This document shows, one piece after another, positions 25,484-34,249 of a stretch of 64,000 nucleotides of DNA; within the stretch, counting starts at the first letter, position 1; every line of letters starts with the position of its first letter. The stretch is from CAVVMA01 sp963788205 (GTDB lineage: Bacteria; Desulfobacterota; Binatia; Binatales; Binataceae): contig CAWBGG010000005.1 in NCBI GenBank assembly GCA_963788205.1, positions 62,001 to 126,000 of the forward strand. Direction: 5' to 3'. A model generated the notes under the pieces. The model saw only the letters and a list, made by a program, of their open reading frames with translations. It searched no databases and was not told the origin of the DNA. The position numbers were made by a program, and so were the translations under genes.

Positions 25484-26314
25484 TCAGTCCGGCTTGCGGC
25501 GCATCCGGTTATGCTGCATCGAGGGCAATTCGCGGCGCACGCGTTCCTGGTATTCGAGGTCGATCGGCGCGACCACCACGCCCTCGTGATCGGCAGCGCG
25601 AGCCAGCACGCGTCCCCACGGATCGACGATCATCGAGTTGCCGTAGTCGCTGAAGCCGTGGACGTTGGGGCCGAATTGCGCGGGCGCGACCAGGTAGCAT
25701 TGATTCTCGATCGCGCGCGCGCGGATCAGCACCTCCCAATGCGCCTCGCCGGTGGGGAAGGTGAACGCACTGGGCATCGTGATGACTTTCGCGCCGGCGT
25801 AGGCCAGCTCGCGATACAATTCCGGGAAGCGCAGGTCGTAGCAGATCGTAAGGCCGATTCGGCACAGCGCGGTATCGGCGGATACCACTTCGGAGCCCGC
25901 GAGCTTGCCGTCGGATTCGCGAATCGTCACCCGGCCGGGAAGGTCCACGTCGAACAGATGGATTTTGCGATAGGCCGCCAGCCGCGCGCCGTCGCGGCCC
26001 AGCAGGACCGAGGTGTTCCAGGTCTTGCCCTCGCCACGCGCCCGCTCGGTGGCCTGTTCGGTAATAGATCCCGCGACCAGATGAATTCCGAGCTCGCGCG
26101 CCAGCCGCGCCATGATCGTAATCGTTACACCGTCGAGAGATTCGGCGGCCACCCGTTCGTCGATACGCTGGCCGCGCCAGTTGAAGAGCTCCGGCAGCGC
26201 CACCAAATCCGCGCCGCGCGCCGCAGCCAGCCGGATGAGACGCTCCGCGCGTTCGAGGTTGGCCGCCTTGTCGGCGCCCGCGCTCATCTGGATCGCTGCG
26301 GCCAGGAAGCTCAT
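25484..26314 (-). CDS. Carbon-nitrogen hydrolase (Nit1/Nit2-like)
   Basis: 276 residues of the nitrilase superfamily with the Glu-Lys-Cys triad E42 (LPELFN), K117 (AYRKIHLFDVD) and C158 (LTICYDLRFPELY). It resembles the Nit branch, whose members hydrolyse deaminated glutathione or omega-amidated 2-oxo acids as metabolite repair. FDVDLPGRVTIRES matches that group. It lies 33 bases upstream of no other close gene; the rhodanese starts beyond it on the same strand with a 33-base gap, so co-transcription is likely. Confidence 0.87.
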   Translation of the reverse strand: MSFLAAAIQMSAGADKAANLERAERLIRLAAARGADLVALPELFNWRGQRIDERVAAESLDGVTITIMARLARELGIHLVAGSITEQATERARGEGKTWNTSVLLGRDGARLAAYRKIHLFDVDLPGRVTIRESDGKLAGSEVVSADTALCRIGLTICYDLRFPELYRELAYAGAKVITMPSAFTFPTGEAHWEVLIRARAIENQCYLVAPAQFGPNVHGFSDYGNSMIVDPWGRVLARAADHEGVVVAPIDLEYQERVRRELPSMQHNRMRRKPD

Positions 26315-26347
26315 CTTGTCGGGTTCACTTCGCGCATGCAGCGCCGA

Positions 26348-26674
26348 TCAGTATCGCGGGACTGACGGGTCGGCCTCGATCGACCATGCGTCGATTCCGC
26401 CGGCCAGATTCAGCACCCGCCCGAAATCCATCCGGGCTAGATAACCTGCGACCTGGGCGCTGCGCAATCCGTGATGGCATACGACGACGATCTCGGCGTC
26501 GGGGTCCAGATCGCTGATTCGCGACGGGATGTCGCCCATCGGGATATGCAACGCGCCCGCGAACGACGCGATCGCGATTTCCTCGGGCTCGCGGACATCA
26601 ACTACGACCAGGTTCTCGCCGCGCGCCAGCCGATCCTTCAGCGTGCGCGGACCGATTTCACCGGCTTCGGCCAT
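26348..26674 (-). CDS. Single-domain rhodanese
   Basis: A 108-residue rhodanese-like sulfurtransferase with active-site Cys66 in VVVCHHGLRS and the conserved LVVVDVREPEE start. The loop CHHGLR is of the GlpE/small-rhodanese type, which moves sulfane sulfur to acceptors such as cyanide or carrier proteins. Its ATG overlaps the stop of the preceding secreted-protein gene by one base. It is followed by the nitrilase-family gene. Confidence 0.85.
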   Translation of the reverse strand: MAEAGEIGPRTLKDRLARGENLVVVDVREPEEIAIASFAGALHIPMGDIPSRISDLDPDAEIVVVCHHGLRSAQVAGYLARMDFGRVLNLAGGIDAWSIEADPSVPRY

Positions 26675-27312
26675 CAGCGCGCCGCCGCGAATCGCATCAG
26701 GCCGCTCGCGTGGCGGGCCAACCCGGCGCTGGGAACCTTCGCGTCACGATTCGATTTGGCGTCCTGATTCGATTTGGCTGTCGTGGCGCCGCGTGTCGCG
26801 TTGGCCGAAATGGCCGCGGACTTGTAGCTCGGGATGAGCGGCAGCGGAATCGCGAAGACGAAACTGTCCTTGGCACCGGGCGCGATCGGATCGAAATGGG
26901 GCTTTTCGTTGAGCAGTTTGGCGATCTGCGGGTCTTCGAACAGGGTTATCGCGCCGTGATTGTAGGTGTCCTCGCTGTAGACCGCGCGCCCATCCGCATC
27001 CCGCATCGTGATGACGAGCCGGACATACTTGATCGGCCGCGACGCGATATTGGTCACTTTGCCGCTGACGATCAGGTCCGGCGGCCTGCAACATGAACGC
27101 AGGACGCTGTCCGAGGTGATATCGATCTTGACTTGCGGATTCGCCACGACCTCGGCCAGCGGATGGCCATCGGAGCCGAGACGGATTTCCGCGATCGGCG
27201 TGACTGCGGCGGCCGGAAACGGCTGGTTGCGCAATTTAAGCTGCACGCCGGCGGCAGCGAACGGAGCCAGACCCAAAATCGCGGCGGAAACGATCAGCAG
27301 CGGCTTTTTCAT
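26674..27312 (-). CDS. Secreted protein with FxLYD-like domain
   Basis: 212 residues. The signal peptide is MKKPLLIVSAAILGLAPFAAAG. The central part, LIVSGKVTNIASRPIKYVRLVITMRDADG, followed by SEDTYN and FDPIAPGAKDSFVF, has the pattern of an FxLYD-type beta-sandwich domain found in secreted and lipoprotein-like proteins. An Ala/Asn/Lys-rich linker with repeated NQDAKSNRDAK leads to the C-terminus. The binding partner is unknown. It is translationally coupled to the rhodanese. Confidence 0.6.
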   Translation of the reverse strand: MKKPLLIVSAAILGLAPFAAAGVQLKLRNQPFPAAAVTPIAEIRLGSDGHPLAEVVANPQVKIDITSDSVLRSCCRPPDLIVSGKVTNIASRPIKYVRLVITMRDADGRAVYSEDTYNHGAITLFEDPQIAKLLNEKPHFDPIAPGAKDSFVFAIPLPLIPSYKSAAISANATRGATTAKSNQDAKSNRDAKVPSAGLARHASGLMRFAAAR

Positions 27313-27421
27313 TCGCAGCCAGCCTCTATGCGCCGATATTGATAGCGCGGGCGCGTAGTGTCAACGTTCGATCAACTGCGAGCGATTAACCGCGAGCGAT
27401 TACCCAAGAATTAGTTGGATC

Positions 27422-27877
27422 ATGAACCAGGCCGGCGACGAGGCTTTCATGGCCCTTGCCATCGCGCAGGCGCGCCGCGCGGCCGAGCAGGGCGAAGTTC
27501 CGGTCGGCGCAGTCGTGGTAGTCGAGGACCGCGTGATTGCCGCCGCGCACAATCGTCCGATCGGGCTCGCCGATCCCACGGCCCATGCCGAGATTCTGGC
27601 CATCAGGCAGGCCGCACGGGAGCTTTCGACCTACCGGCTGACCGGCGCGACAATCTATGTGACCCTGGAGCCGTGCGTGATGTGTGTGGGCGCGATGGTT
27701 CACGCGCGCATCGCGCGTCTGAAGTTCGGCGCGCGCGACGAGAAAGCCGGCGCGGTGGGGTCGGTCTACGACTTGGGGCGCGACGGCCGCCTGAACCATC
27801 GCCTGGAGGTCAGCGCCGGCCTGATGGAGCCGGAGTGCGCGGCGATCGTGCGCGAATTCTTCAGCGCCCGGCGCTAG
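27422..27877 (+). CDS. tadA: tRNA-specific adenosine deaminase TadA
   Basis: A 151-residue zinc-dependent deaminase that converts A34 to inosine in tRNA-Arg. The zinc and catalytic motif HAE is at 55-57 and PCVMC (Cys85, Cys88) at 84-88. VPVGAVVV, ARI.RLKFGARDEKAGAVGS and the LNHRLEV segment are typical of TadA. Length is normal. It reads divergently from the preceding minus-strand genes across a 109-base gap. Confidence 0.93.
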   Translation: MNQAGDEAFMALAIAQARRAAEQGEVPVGAVVVVEDRVIAAAHNRPIGLADPTAHAEILAIRQAARELSTYRLTGATIYVTLEPCVMCVGAMVHARIARLKFGARDEKAGAVGSVYDLGRDGRLNHRLEVSAGLMEPECAAIVREFFSARR

Positions 27878-27942
27878 AATCGCTCGATGCGATTCCCAGG
27901 CAGCTTTCCCTGACAACAGGTAATCACTAACCTGAACCCGCG

Positions 27943-28149
27943 ATGCCGAGCGAGAAAGCCAAGGAAAACAAGTCGCTCACAGCCACTTGCGTGGCGTGCA
28001 ACAAACCCGGTTCGACGGAAACGATGGTGGCCCTGACCGGCCGGGAGAACGGAACACCCCGGCAGTTCACGGTCTGCATCCCGTGCGCGAACCACGGATG
28101 GCGTCCACCGGGCTTCGCCGGGGTCTACACGGTCCGCCCTGCGCCTTAA
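27943..28149 (+). CDS. Small four-cysteine zinc-finger-like protein
   Basis: 68 residues with two Cys pairs (ATCVACNKPG at about 15-24 and FTVCIPCANHGW near 42-53) that could form one zinc site. No family is recognised. It lies 65 bases after tadA on the same strand. Confidence 0.5.
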   Translation: MPSEKAKENKSLTATCVACNKPGSTETMVALTGRENGTPRQFTVCIPCANHGWRPPGFAGVYTVRPAP

Positions 28150-28301
28150 GATGGCGCGTCAATCTCGTTATCCACAGCGGTTCCGCCCCTCACTTCGCAG
28201 AATGCGTGACTCGCTGTATGGTATGAAGGGTGGCTTTGATGACCTATGCACCGGTATGTCCGGCGCGGCCTATGAGATGCGAAACTGATGGCGTGACTGC
28301 G

Positions 28302-28832
28302 ATGGCTCACAAAACGGTCTTCCTGGATCGCGACGGCGTTATCAACAAGGTCGTTTTCCGCGACGGGAAGCCGGTCGGACCCCGGCTGGTCTCGGAGTTC
28401 GAAATCGAAACCGGCGTTGACGAATCGCTAGCGCGGCTGCGCGCCGCCGGGTTCAAGCTGTTCATCGTAACCAATCAGCCGGACGTCGCCCGCGGCCTGC
28501 TGACTCAGGCAGCCCTCGACATCATGACCGGCAAGATTATGGCGCAACTCGCGGTGGATGCGGTCCGGGTTTGTCCGCACGACGATCGCGACCGATGCAG
28601 TTGCCGCAAGCCGGGCCCCGGGATGCTGCTCGATTTGGCGCGCGAGCACGACCTCGATCTGACCGAATCGTGGTTCATCGGCGATTCGTGGAAAGACACG
28701 ATGGCTGGCCGCGCCGTCGGATGCGAAACCATCATTCTCGACCGGCCGTACAACCAGGACGCTCCCGCCGACCGCCGCGTCGGCGATTTGCGTCAGGCCG
28801 TCGAACTGATTCTTGAAGGGGTCGCAGAATGA
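28302..28832 (+). CDS. gmhB: D-glycero-D-manno-heptose 1,7-bisphosphate 7-phosphatase (GmhB)
   Basis: A 176-residue HAD-IIIA phosphatase that removes the 7-phosphate from heptose bisphosphate. The nucleophile motif is VFLDRDGVIN at 6-15, followed by VTNQPDVARG, and the zinc loop CPHDDRDRCSCRKPGPGML is characteristic of GmhB. Motif III is FIGDSWKD. The start at 28302 places MAHKTVFLDRDG at the N-terminus as in homologues. It overlaps the next gene by 4 bases and opens the GDP-heptose operon. Confidence 0.87.
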   Translation: MAHKTVFLDRDGVINKVVFRDGKPVGPRLVSEFEIETGVDESLARLRAAGFKLFIVTNQPDVARGLLTQAALDIMTGKIMAQLAVDAVRVCPHDDRDRCSCRKPGPGMLLDLAREHDLDLTESWFIGDSWKDTMAGRAVGCETIILDRPYNQDAPADRRVGDLRQAVELILEGVAE

Positions 28833-29440
28833 CGGCCGATCTGAGCGGACACATCCAGTCTTATCTGCGGGAGGCGGAAAAGATCTGCGCGACCATCTCG
28901 CAACCCGCGGTCGCGCAAATCGTTGAAGGGCTCATCGAGCTTCGCAGCCGCGGCGGAAGGCTTTTCATTCTCGGTGTGGGCGGCAGCGCGGCCAATGCCT
29001 CGCATGCGGTCAACGATTTCCGCAAGATTGCCAACATCGAAAGCTACACGCCCACCGACAACGTCGCCGAGCTGACCGCGCGGATCAACGACGACGGATG
29101 GGATCTCTCCTACGCGCGCTGGCTGGCGGTAAGCAAGCTGCGACGCGGCGACGCGGTGCTGGTGTTCTCGGTCGGCGGCGGCGACCTTGAGCGCCGCGTG
29201 AGCGTGAACCTGGTGGAATCTATGCGCCTGGCGCGCGAGGCCGGCGCGAAGATTTACGGAATCGTCGGCCGCGACGGAGGCTATACCGCCCAGGTCGCCG
29301 ACGCCTGCGTGATTGTGCCCAGCGTGAACCCGGCGATGGTCACGCCGCACACCGAGGCCTTCCAGGCCGTCATTTGGCATCTTATCGTTTCGCATCCGGC
29401 GCTGGCCGCCAACGAGATGAAATGGGAATCGATCAGGTAG
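28829..29440 (+). CDS. gmhA: SIS-domain phosphoheptose isomerase (GmhA-like)
   Basis: A 203-residue SIS-fold protein that would convert sedoheptulose 7-phosphate to D-glycero-D-manno-heptose 7-phosphate. The phosphate loop is ILGVGGSAANASHAVNDF (about 47-64). FSVGGGDLERRV and TEAFQAVIWHLIV match the isomerase family, although the usual GNGGS is GVGGS. The start overlaps the gmhB stop by 4 bases. It is followed by a transaldolase-like gene that could make its substrate. Confidence 0.83.
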   Translation: MTADLSGHIQSYLREAEKICATISQPAVAQIVEGLIELRSRGGRLFILGVGGSAANASHAVNDFRKIANIESYTPTDNVAELTARINDDGWDLSYARWLAVSKLRRGDAVLVFSVGGGDLERRVSVNLVESMRLAREAGAKIYGIVGRDGGYTAQVADACVIVPSVNPAMVTPHTEAFQAVIWHLIVSHPALAANEMKWESIR

Positions 29441-29479
29441 TCTGGTCTGAAAGACAGCTTTGGTGGGTGGGGTATTGGC

Positions 29480-30160
29480 ATGAAGATATTCGTTGACTCG
29501 GCGAATCTGGGCGAGATCGAAGAGGCGCTGCGGCGCGGCTTCGCCTGCGGCATAACCACCAATCCTTCGATCCTCTCCAAAGAGGAACGGACCGATTTCA
29601 GGACCCATATCAAGAAGATCATTGCGCTGCTCGACCGCTACAAGCTCAAGATCCCGCTGAGCGTGGAGGTGTTCACCGCCGATCCCAAGGAGATGGTCAA
29701 GCAGGCGAGCGAGTTCATTTCCGAATTCGGCCGCTACGAGGGCATCAACGTAAAGGTGCCGATCGGCTGGAACGAGCTGGAGGTCATCGCTCAGTTGAAG
29801 TCGCGCGGCATCCGCGTCAACTGCACCTGCTGCATGTCCTTCAACCAGGCGATTATGGCCGCGCGCGCCGGCGCGGACTTCGTGAGCCTGTTCTTCGGCC
29901 GCATCAAGGACATCGGCTACGACGCGCGCACGGTCGTGGCCGACGTTCATCGGGTCTTCAAGGAATGGTCTTCGCCGTCGCAAATCATCGTCGGCAGCAT
30001 CCGCCACATATGCGATATCAACGAGGCGTTTCTCGCCGGCGCTGATATAGTCACTGTGCCGCCCAAATTTTTTCCGCAAATGGTCAGTCATCCAAAGACC
30101 GACGAAGCGGTCAACCAGTTCATTACCGACTTCAAGAACTGGACGGCTCCGGCACGTTGA
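29480..30160 (+). CDS. Transaldolase/fructose-6-phosphate aldolase-like protein
   Basis: A 226-residue protein of the small (TalC/Fsa) transaldolase group: MKIFVDSANLGEIEEAL, CGITTNPSIL, then the Schiff-base lysine in GINVKVPIGWNELEVI, NCTCCMSFNQAIMAARAGADFVSLFFGRIKD and GSIRH. Transaldolases interconvert fructose 6-phosphate and sedoheptulose 7-phosphate, so inside a heptose operon it may supply the seven-carbon precursor. That role is inference; the family call is firm. Confidence 0.85.
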   Translation: MKIFVDSANLGEIEEALRRGFACGITTNPSILSKEERTDFRTHIKKIIALLDRYKLKIPLSVEVFTADPKEMVKQASEFISEFGRYEGINVKVPIGWNELEVIAQLKSRGIRVNCTCCMSFNQAIMAARAGADFVSLFFGRIKDIGYDARTVVADVHRVFKEWSSPSQIIVGSIRHICDINEAFLAGADIVTVPPKFFPQMVSHPKTDEAVNQFITDFKNWTAPAR

Positions 30161-30223
30161 TGCGTCGATTGGCCAATCTGCGCCCGGCCGCTTCGCGCGG
30201 TTCGCGTTGAAAGTGAGGCGGCC

Positions 30224-31207
30224 ATGATCATCACCAGGACCCCCTTGCGCATCTCCCTTGGCGGCGGCGGAACCGACCTGCCCTCGTACTATCGCAAATT
30301 CGGCGGCTTCGTACTCTCGGCTGCGATTAACAAGTACGTATACATCACCATCAACCAGACTTTCTTTCCGGGCTACCTTCTCAAATATACGGAGATGGAA
30401 CAGACCGAATCGTACGAGACCGTGCGTCATCCACTGATTCGCGAGGCGCTACGCTTGCATCAGATGCCGCCTCGTCTCGAGATCGTTAGCGTCGCCGACG
30501 TCCCGGCCGGGACCGGCATGGGCTCATCGGGGAGCTTCCTGGTCGGCTTGCTGCACGCGCTCAACGCCTTCAAGCGCCAGCCGGTCACGGCCGAGGGGCT
30601 GGCCCAGCAGGCATTCGAGATCGAGATGGTCCGGCTCGGGCAGCCGGTCGGCAAGCAGGATCACTACATCGCGGCCTACGGCGGGCTCGCCTGCCAGGAG
30701 TATCGCACCGACGAAAGCGTGGTCATCACGCCGCTCAAGATTAGCGAGACCGCGCTTTGGGAACTGCGCGACTCGCTGATGCTTTTCTTCATCGGCTACA
30801 CCCGCGCCGCTTCGGGCCTTCTTGCCGATCAGAAAAAGAAATCCGAGCAGGGCGACGAGCAGATGCTGGAGAATCTGCGCTTCGTCAAACAGCTTGGCCT
30901 CCAGATCAGATGCCTGCTGGAAGCCGGCGATATCCGCCGCTTTGGCGAGCTGATGCATGACCACTGGATGCGCAAGCGGGGCCGCTCGGCCGGGATGTCC
31001 AACCAGCGCGTCGACGAGCTCTACGAGCTGGCGCGTTCCCACGGGGCGACCGGCGGCAAGCTGGTGGGCGCGGGCGGCAGCGGTTTTCTGCTCTTTCACA
31101 CCAACGACCGGCGCCGTTTGCGGGCCACGATGGCCGCGGCTGGCGTCAACGAAATGGATTTCGGGTTCGACTTCGACGGCTCGGTGGTTTTGCTGCGCAA
31201 TCGCTGA
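30224..31207 (+). CDS. hddA: GHMP kinase, D-glycero-alpha-D-manno-heptose 7-phosphate kinase (HddA)
   Basis: A 327-residue GHMP sugar kinase: MIITRTPLRISLGGGGTDLP at the N-terminus, the ATP loop VPAGTGMGSSGSFLVGLLHAL (about 91-111), and the C-terminal GGKLVGAGGSGFLLF. This N-terminal form is typical of HddA/FKP-like kinases of GDP-heptose synthesis, which phosphorylate C1. The start has GTGAGG upstream. It converges with hddC-like gene 23 bases downstream. Confidence 0.85.
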   Translation: MIITRTPLRISLGGGGTDLPSYYRKFGGFVLSAAINKYVYITINQTFFPGYLLKYTEMEQTESYETVRHPLIREALRLHQMPPRLEIVSVADVPAGTGMGSSGSFLVGLLHALNAFKRQPVTAEGLAQQAFEIEMVRLGQPVGKQDHYIAAYGGLACQEYRTDESVVITPLKISETALWELRDSLMLFFIGYTRAASGLLADQKKKSEQGDEQMLENLRFVKQLGLQIRCLLEAGDIRRFGELMHDHWMRKRGRSAGMSNQRVDELYELARSHGATGGKLVGAGGSGFLLFHTNDRRRLRATMAAAGVNEMDFGFDFDGSVVLLRNR

Positions 31208-31230
31208 GGCGCGGCCGGGAAAAAACGGCT

Positions 31231-31941
31231 TCACCCTGGTTTTGCCGAGGCGCGCTGAAAAAATGCCTCGGTGTCGGCGAGACCGGCGGGCGAGCCGATC
31301 TCATAGAAGCGATCGCGCACCTCGTATCCGGCCAGCAGCCCGCGGCGGGCCAAGTCGCCATAGAGCTCCGCCAGATCAAAATGCGTATCGGCCGGTTGCG
31401 CGCTGACCACGCCGGCTTGGAACACGCCGAGACCGTAATCGATATGGCGCATCGCTGCCGTTCGATTGACCTTGTCGTAGCAGCGGATCACGCCATCGGC
31501 GAACTCGACGTTGCTGGGCTCCAGGCGGTCTTCATTGCGAAAGAGCGTCATCAGCGCCGGCAGCCCCGAGCGGCGAAAGGCCGCGTACACCGCTCGAAGC
31601 GAAGTGTCCAGGTAACTGTCGCCGTACATCACCATAAAGCGCTCGCTGAGCAGCGGCAGCGCCCGCCGCAGCGCGCCGCCGGTGCCGAGCGGCACGTCGC
31701 CGTCGCGCGAGTAGCGGATGCGGCATCCGAACTGCGCGCCATCGCCGGCGAACGACTCGATCTGCTCGCCGAGATGCCCCGAGCATACGACGACGTCGGT
31801 GATTCCCTCGCGCACCAGCAGGCGAAGCTGATGGGCGATGAAGGGTGCGCCCGCCACCTGCACCATCGACTTGGGAATCGTCGCCGTGATGGGCCGCAGC
31901 CGCGTCGCCAGCCCGCCGGCCAGCAACGCGAGCGGCGGCAT
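31231..31941 (-). CDS. hddC: Sugar-1-phosphate nucleotidyltransferase (HddC-like)
   Basis: A 236-residue nucleotidyltransferase: PPLALLAGGLATRLRPITATIPKSMV is the NTP-binding start, and DGDVPLGTGGALRRALPLL and VMYGDSYLDT follow. HddC activates heptose 1-phosphate with GTP. In this operon context GDP-heptose is the expected product, though the family also contains CDP/dTDP enzymes. The ATG at 31941 lies 4 bases after the epimerase stop. An upstream ATG at 31965 would overlap that gene. Confidence 0.8.
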   Translation of the reverse strand: MPPLALLAGGLATRLRPITATIPKSMVQVAGAPFIAHQLRLLVREGITDVVVCSGHLGEQIESFAGDGAQFGCRIRYSRDGDVPLGTGGALRRALPLLSERFMVMYGDSYLDTSLRAVYAAFRRSGLPALMTLFRNEDRLEPSNVEFADGVIRCYDKVNRTAAMRHIDYGLGVFQAGVVSAQPADTHFDLAELYGDLARRGLLAGYEVRDRFYEIGSPAGLADTEAFFQRASAKPG

Positions 31942-31945
31942 CGCT

Positions 31946-32938
31946 TCAGCCGCTGATCCGCTCATCGGCAATCAACTCGAGGAGCGAGGCGCGCAGCGCT
32001 TCGCGGCAGTTGCGGCGACAGGTCCATCCGAGCGCCCGGATGCGATCGGTGTTAAGGCGCACGATCGGAACGTCGCCCTTCCAGCCGCGGTCGCCGCCGG
32101 AATACTCGAAGCGCGGATGGGCCGGCAGCGCCAGGCATTCCACCGCCAGTTCCGCGATCTCCGTTACAGTGATGTAGTCCCCGGTCGCGACGTTGAAGGC
32201 TTCGAAGGGCTTGGTACGGCGGCGATCGGCGAGCAGCACCGCAGCGATCACGTCCGAGACGTGGATATACGATTTGCTTTGCGTACCGTCGCCCAGAATC
32301 GAAAGGCGCGCAGGATCGGCTTTCAGGCGGCGCACGAAGTCGAAGCCCACGCCGTGCGTCTGGCGTGCGCCCACCACGTTGCCGAAGCGAAAGGCGCATC
32401 CCGCAAGGTCGAACATGTGGCAATACGAGCTGATCAGCGCCTCGCCCGCCAGCTTGCTCGCGCCGTAGGTCGAGACCGGCGTCAGAGGCCCGTAATCCTC
32501 GCGCGCCTCCAACTCGCCCAAATCGCCGTACACGCCGCTGCCTGAGGCGTAGAGGATGCGCGGCACGCCGGTCCGCCGCATCGCCTCGACCACGTTATTG
32601 GTGAGCATCGTGCCCTGGTAGAAATCGATCTCGGGTTCCCTGGCGGCGCGCGCGATGTCGGGATTTGAGGCCAGATGAATCACTACGTCGTGACCCGCCA
32701 TCGCCTCGGCAAGACGATCGATCTCGCCCACCTCGCCGCGCACCACGCGCAGCCGCGCATCGCCGCCATACCGCTCGTAATGCCATTCGCGTCCCGAAGA
32801 GAAATTATCGTAGAGGGTCACGCCGGCTACGCCGGGGTCGGCCAGCAGATAGTCGGTGAAATGACTACCGATAAAGCCGGCGCCGCCGACGATCATGTAG
32901 CGCTGGCCGGAACTTGCGCCGGTTGATTGAGTAGTCAT
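31946..32938 (-). CDS. NAD-dependent epimerase/dehydratase acting on nucleotide sugar
   Basis: 330 residues from MTTQSTGASSGQRYMIVGG. Extended SDR with VGGAGFIGSHFTDYLL, VIHLASNPDI, SGSGVYGD and the catalytic pair YGASK (about 155-159). It resembles UDP-glucose 4-epimerase and GDP-mannose/heptose-modifying enzymes. It is followed 4 bases later by hddC, so it likely modifies GDP-heptose or a related sugar. An in-frame ATG at 33001 is an alternative but less likely start. Confidence 0.82.
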   Translation of the reverse strand: MTTQSTGASSGQRYMIVGGAGFIGSHFTDYLLADPGVAGVTLYDNFSSGREWHYERYGGDARLRVVRGEVGEIDRLAEAMAGHDVVIHLASNPDIARAAREPEIDFYQGTMLTNNVVEAMRRTGVPRILYASGSGVYGDLGELEAREDYGPLTPVSTYGASKLAGEALISSYCHMFDLAGCAFRFGNVVGARQTHGVGFDFVRRLKADPARLSILGDGTQSKSYIHVSDVIAAVLLADRRRTKPFEAFNVATGDYITVTEIAELAVECLALPAHPRFEYSGGDRGWKGDVPIVRLNTDRIRALGWTCRRNCREALRASLLELIADERISG

Positions 32939-33316
32939 CGATATTTCACTTTTCGGACGACCCGAGTGTCTCCGCGCCGCCGCTTGAATGATGTGCGTCA
33001 TCGGCTCGATCCGCCGCGGGTATCGCGATCAGCATGGCCGCTCCCGTCGCCGGTGAAGCGCGCTTGTCCCTTTTCCGGTCGCCAACGATTGGTATCCGAA
33101 TTCCTCAGGCATTTATTGCCGTCCCGTGGGATCCCGCTCAGGCGTATGGATAGCAACGCTTCGTGGGTGTTCTCAAGCACCCCACACGGGCGGGCGTGAC
33201 TCTGGCTTTTTCGGTGGTTTGGAGTTTTGATTAGGAGAGCCGGCGGCGAATGGGCGAAGCAATCTTGTTCAACCGGCGCGGGCGCGGCCTCAAACGCGGC
33301 TTTGAAAGCGAGGAGC
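32939..33316. other. Divergent intergenic region upstream of iol operon
   Basis: 378 bases between the minus-strand epimerase and plus-strand iolE. It must hold the iol promoter. CACCCCACACGGGCGGG and CCGTCCCGTGGGATCCCG are GC-rich imperfect dyads. I see no convincing sigma70 pair, operator or ORF beyond the iolE ribosome-binding site (GAGGAG before 33317). Confidence 0.5.
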
Positions 33317-34219
33317 ATGGCTATTCGAATCGGAACCGCCCCGGTCAGTTGGGGAATCATGGAAGTCGAAACCGCATGGGGACATCAGCAGACGTTTGGC
33401 TCCGTGCTGGACCAGATGGTGTCGGCGGGCTACGACGGCACCGAGCTGGGTCCGTGGAATTTTCTCCCCACCGATCCCGCCAGGCTCACCGCCGAGCTCT
33501 CGCGCCGCAACCTGCGCCTGATCAGCGCGTTCGTCCCGATTGATCTGGCCGATCCGGCGCATCATAAAGAGGGCGCTGAATCGGCACTCGCGACCGCTCG
33601 TCTACTGGCCGCCTGCGGAGCGCCCGTGATGGTGCTGGCCGACGCGATGAGCGAGCGCCGGATGGCGATCGCGGGCTCTGTGGTGGAAGAGCGCGACGGA
33701 CTCACCGGGCAGCAGTGGAGCACGGCGGCCAAATTGCTCGAAGATGTGGCCCGCAAAGCGAAAGCCCTCGGGGTGCGATCGGCTTTCCACCATCACGCCG
33801 GAACCTACATCGAAACCCCACGCGAGACCGAGCGCCTCCTCTCGCTTACTGATCCTTCTTTACTCGGCCTTTGCCTTGATACCGGACATTATTTGTACGC
33901 TGGCGGCGATCCCGTCGAAGCGGCCCGACGGCACGCCGCGCGCATCTGGCACCTCCATTTAAAGGACCTCCGCGGCGATGTGCTCGATCGCGTTCGCAGG
34001 GAAAAAATTGGCTTCCTGGGCGCGGTAAGTGAGGGAATTTTCTGTGAATTGGGCGCCGGCTCAGTTGACCTGCTGGGCGTAATCCGCGCCCTGCAAGCGG
34101 GTGGCTACGATGGATGGGCGGTCTTCGAGCAGGATGTCGATACCAGCCAGCCCGATATCGAACCCATGAAAACCGCCGCTCGCAGCCGGCAATATCTTCG
34201 CGACGCCGCGGGACTTTAG
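33317..34219 (+). CDS. iolE: Inosose dehydratase-like (IolE)
   Basis: A 300-residue TIM-barrel protein of the sugar phosphate isomerase/epimerase fold. IolE dehydrates 2-keto-myo-inositol to the diketone. It begins MAIRIGTAPVSWGIME, then SAGYDGTELGPWNFLP, AFHHHAGTYIET and LCLDTGHYLYAGGDP, which carry the metal ligands, and IWHLHLKDL. The start is set at 33317 with GAGGAG just upstream. It is the first gene of an iol operon with the whole pathway following in order. Confidence 0.88.
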   Translation: MAIRIGTAPVSWGIMEVETAWGHQQTFGSVLDQMVSAGYDGTELGPWNFLPTDPARLTAELSRRNLRLISAFVPIDLADPAHHKEGAESALATARLLAACGAPVMVLADAMSERRMAIAGSVVEERDGLTGQQWSTAAKLLEDVARKAKALGVRSAFHHHAGTYIETPRETERLLSLTDPSLLGLCLDTGHYLYAGGDPVEAARRHAARIWHLHLKDLRGDVLDRVRREKIGFLGAVSEGIFCELGAGSVDLLGVIRALQAGGYDGWAVFEQDVDTSQPDIEPMKTAARSRQYLRDAAGL

Positions 34220-34249
34220 GAATAGCCATACGGCTGGGAGGAGTCAGTT

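Noticed and set aside
28168..28176. TTATCCACA, a perfect DnaA-box sequence
   Set aside because: Only one box is seen, with no cluster, AT-rich unwinding region or replication genes nearby. A single 9-mer can occur by chance.
28793..30430. 545-codon open frame on the minus strand across the heptose genes
   Set aside because: It is antisense to gmhA, the transaldolase-like gene and hddA, all of which have clear family motifs. Its translation is low-complexity Arg/Ala/Gly/Asp/His, typical of GC-rich antisense frames.
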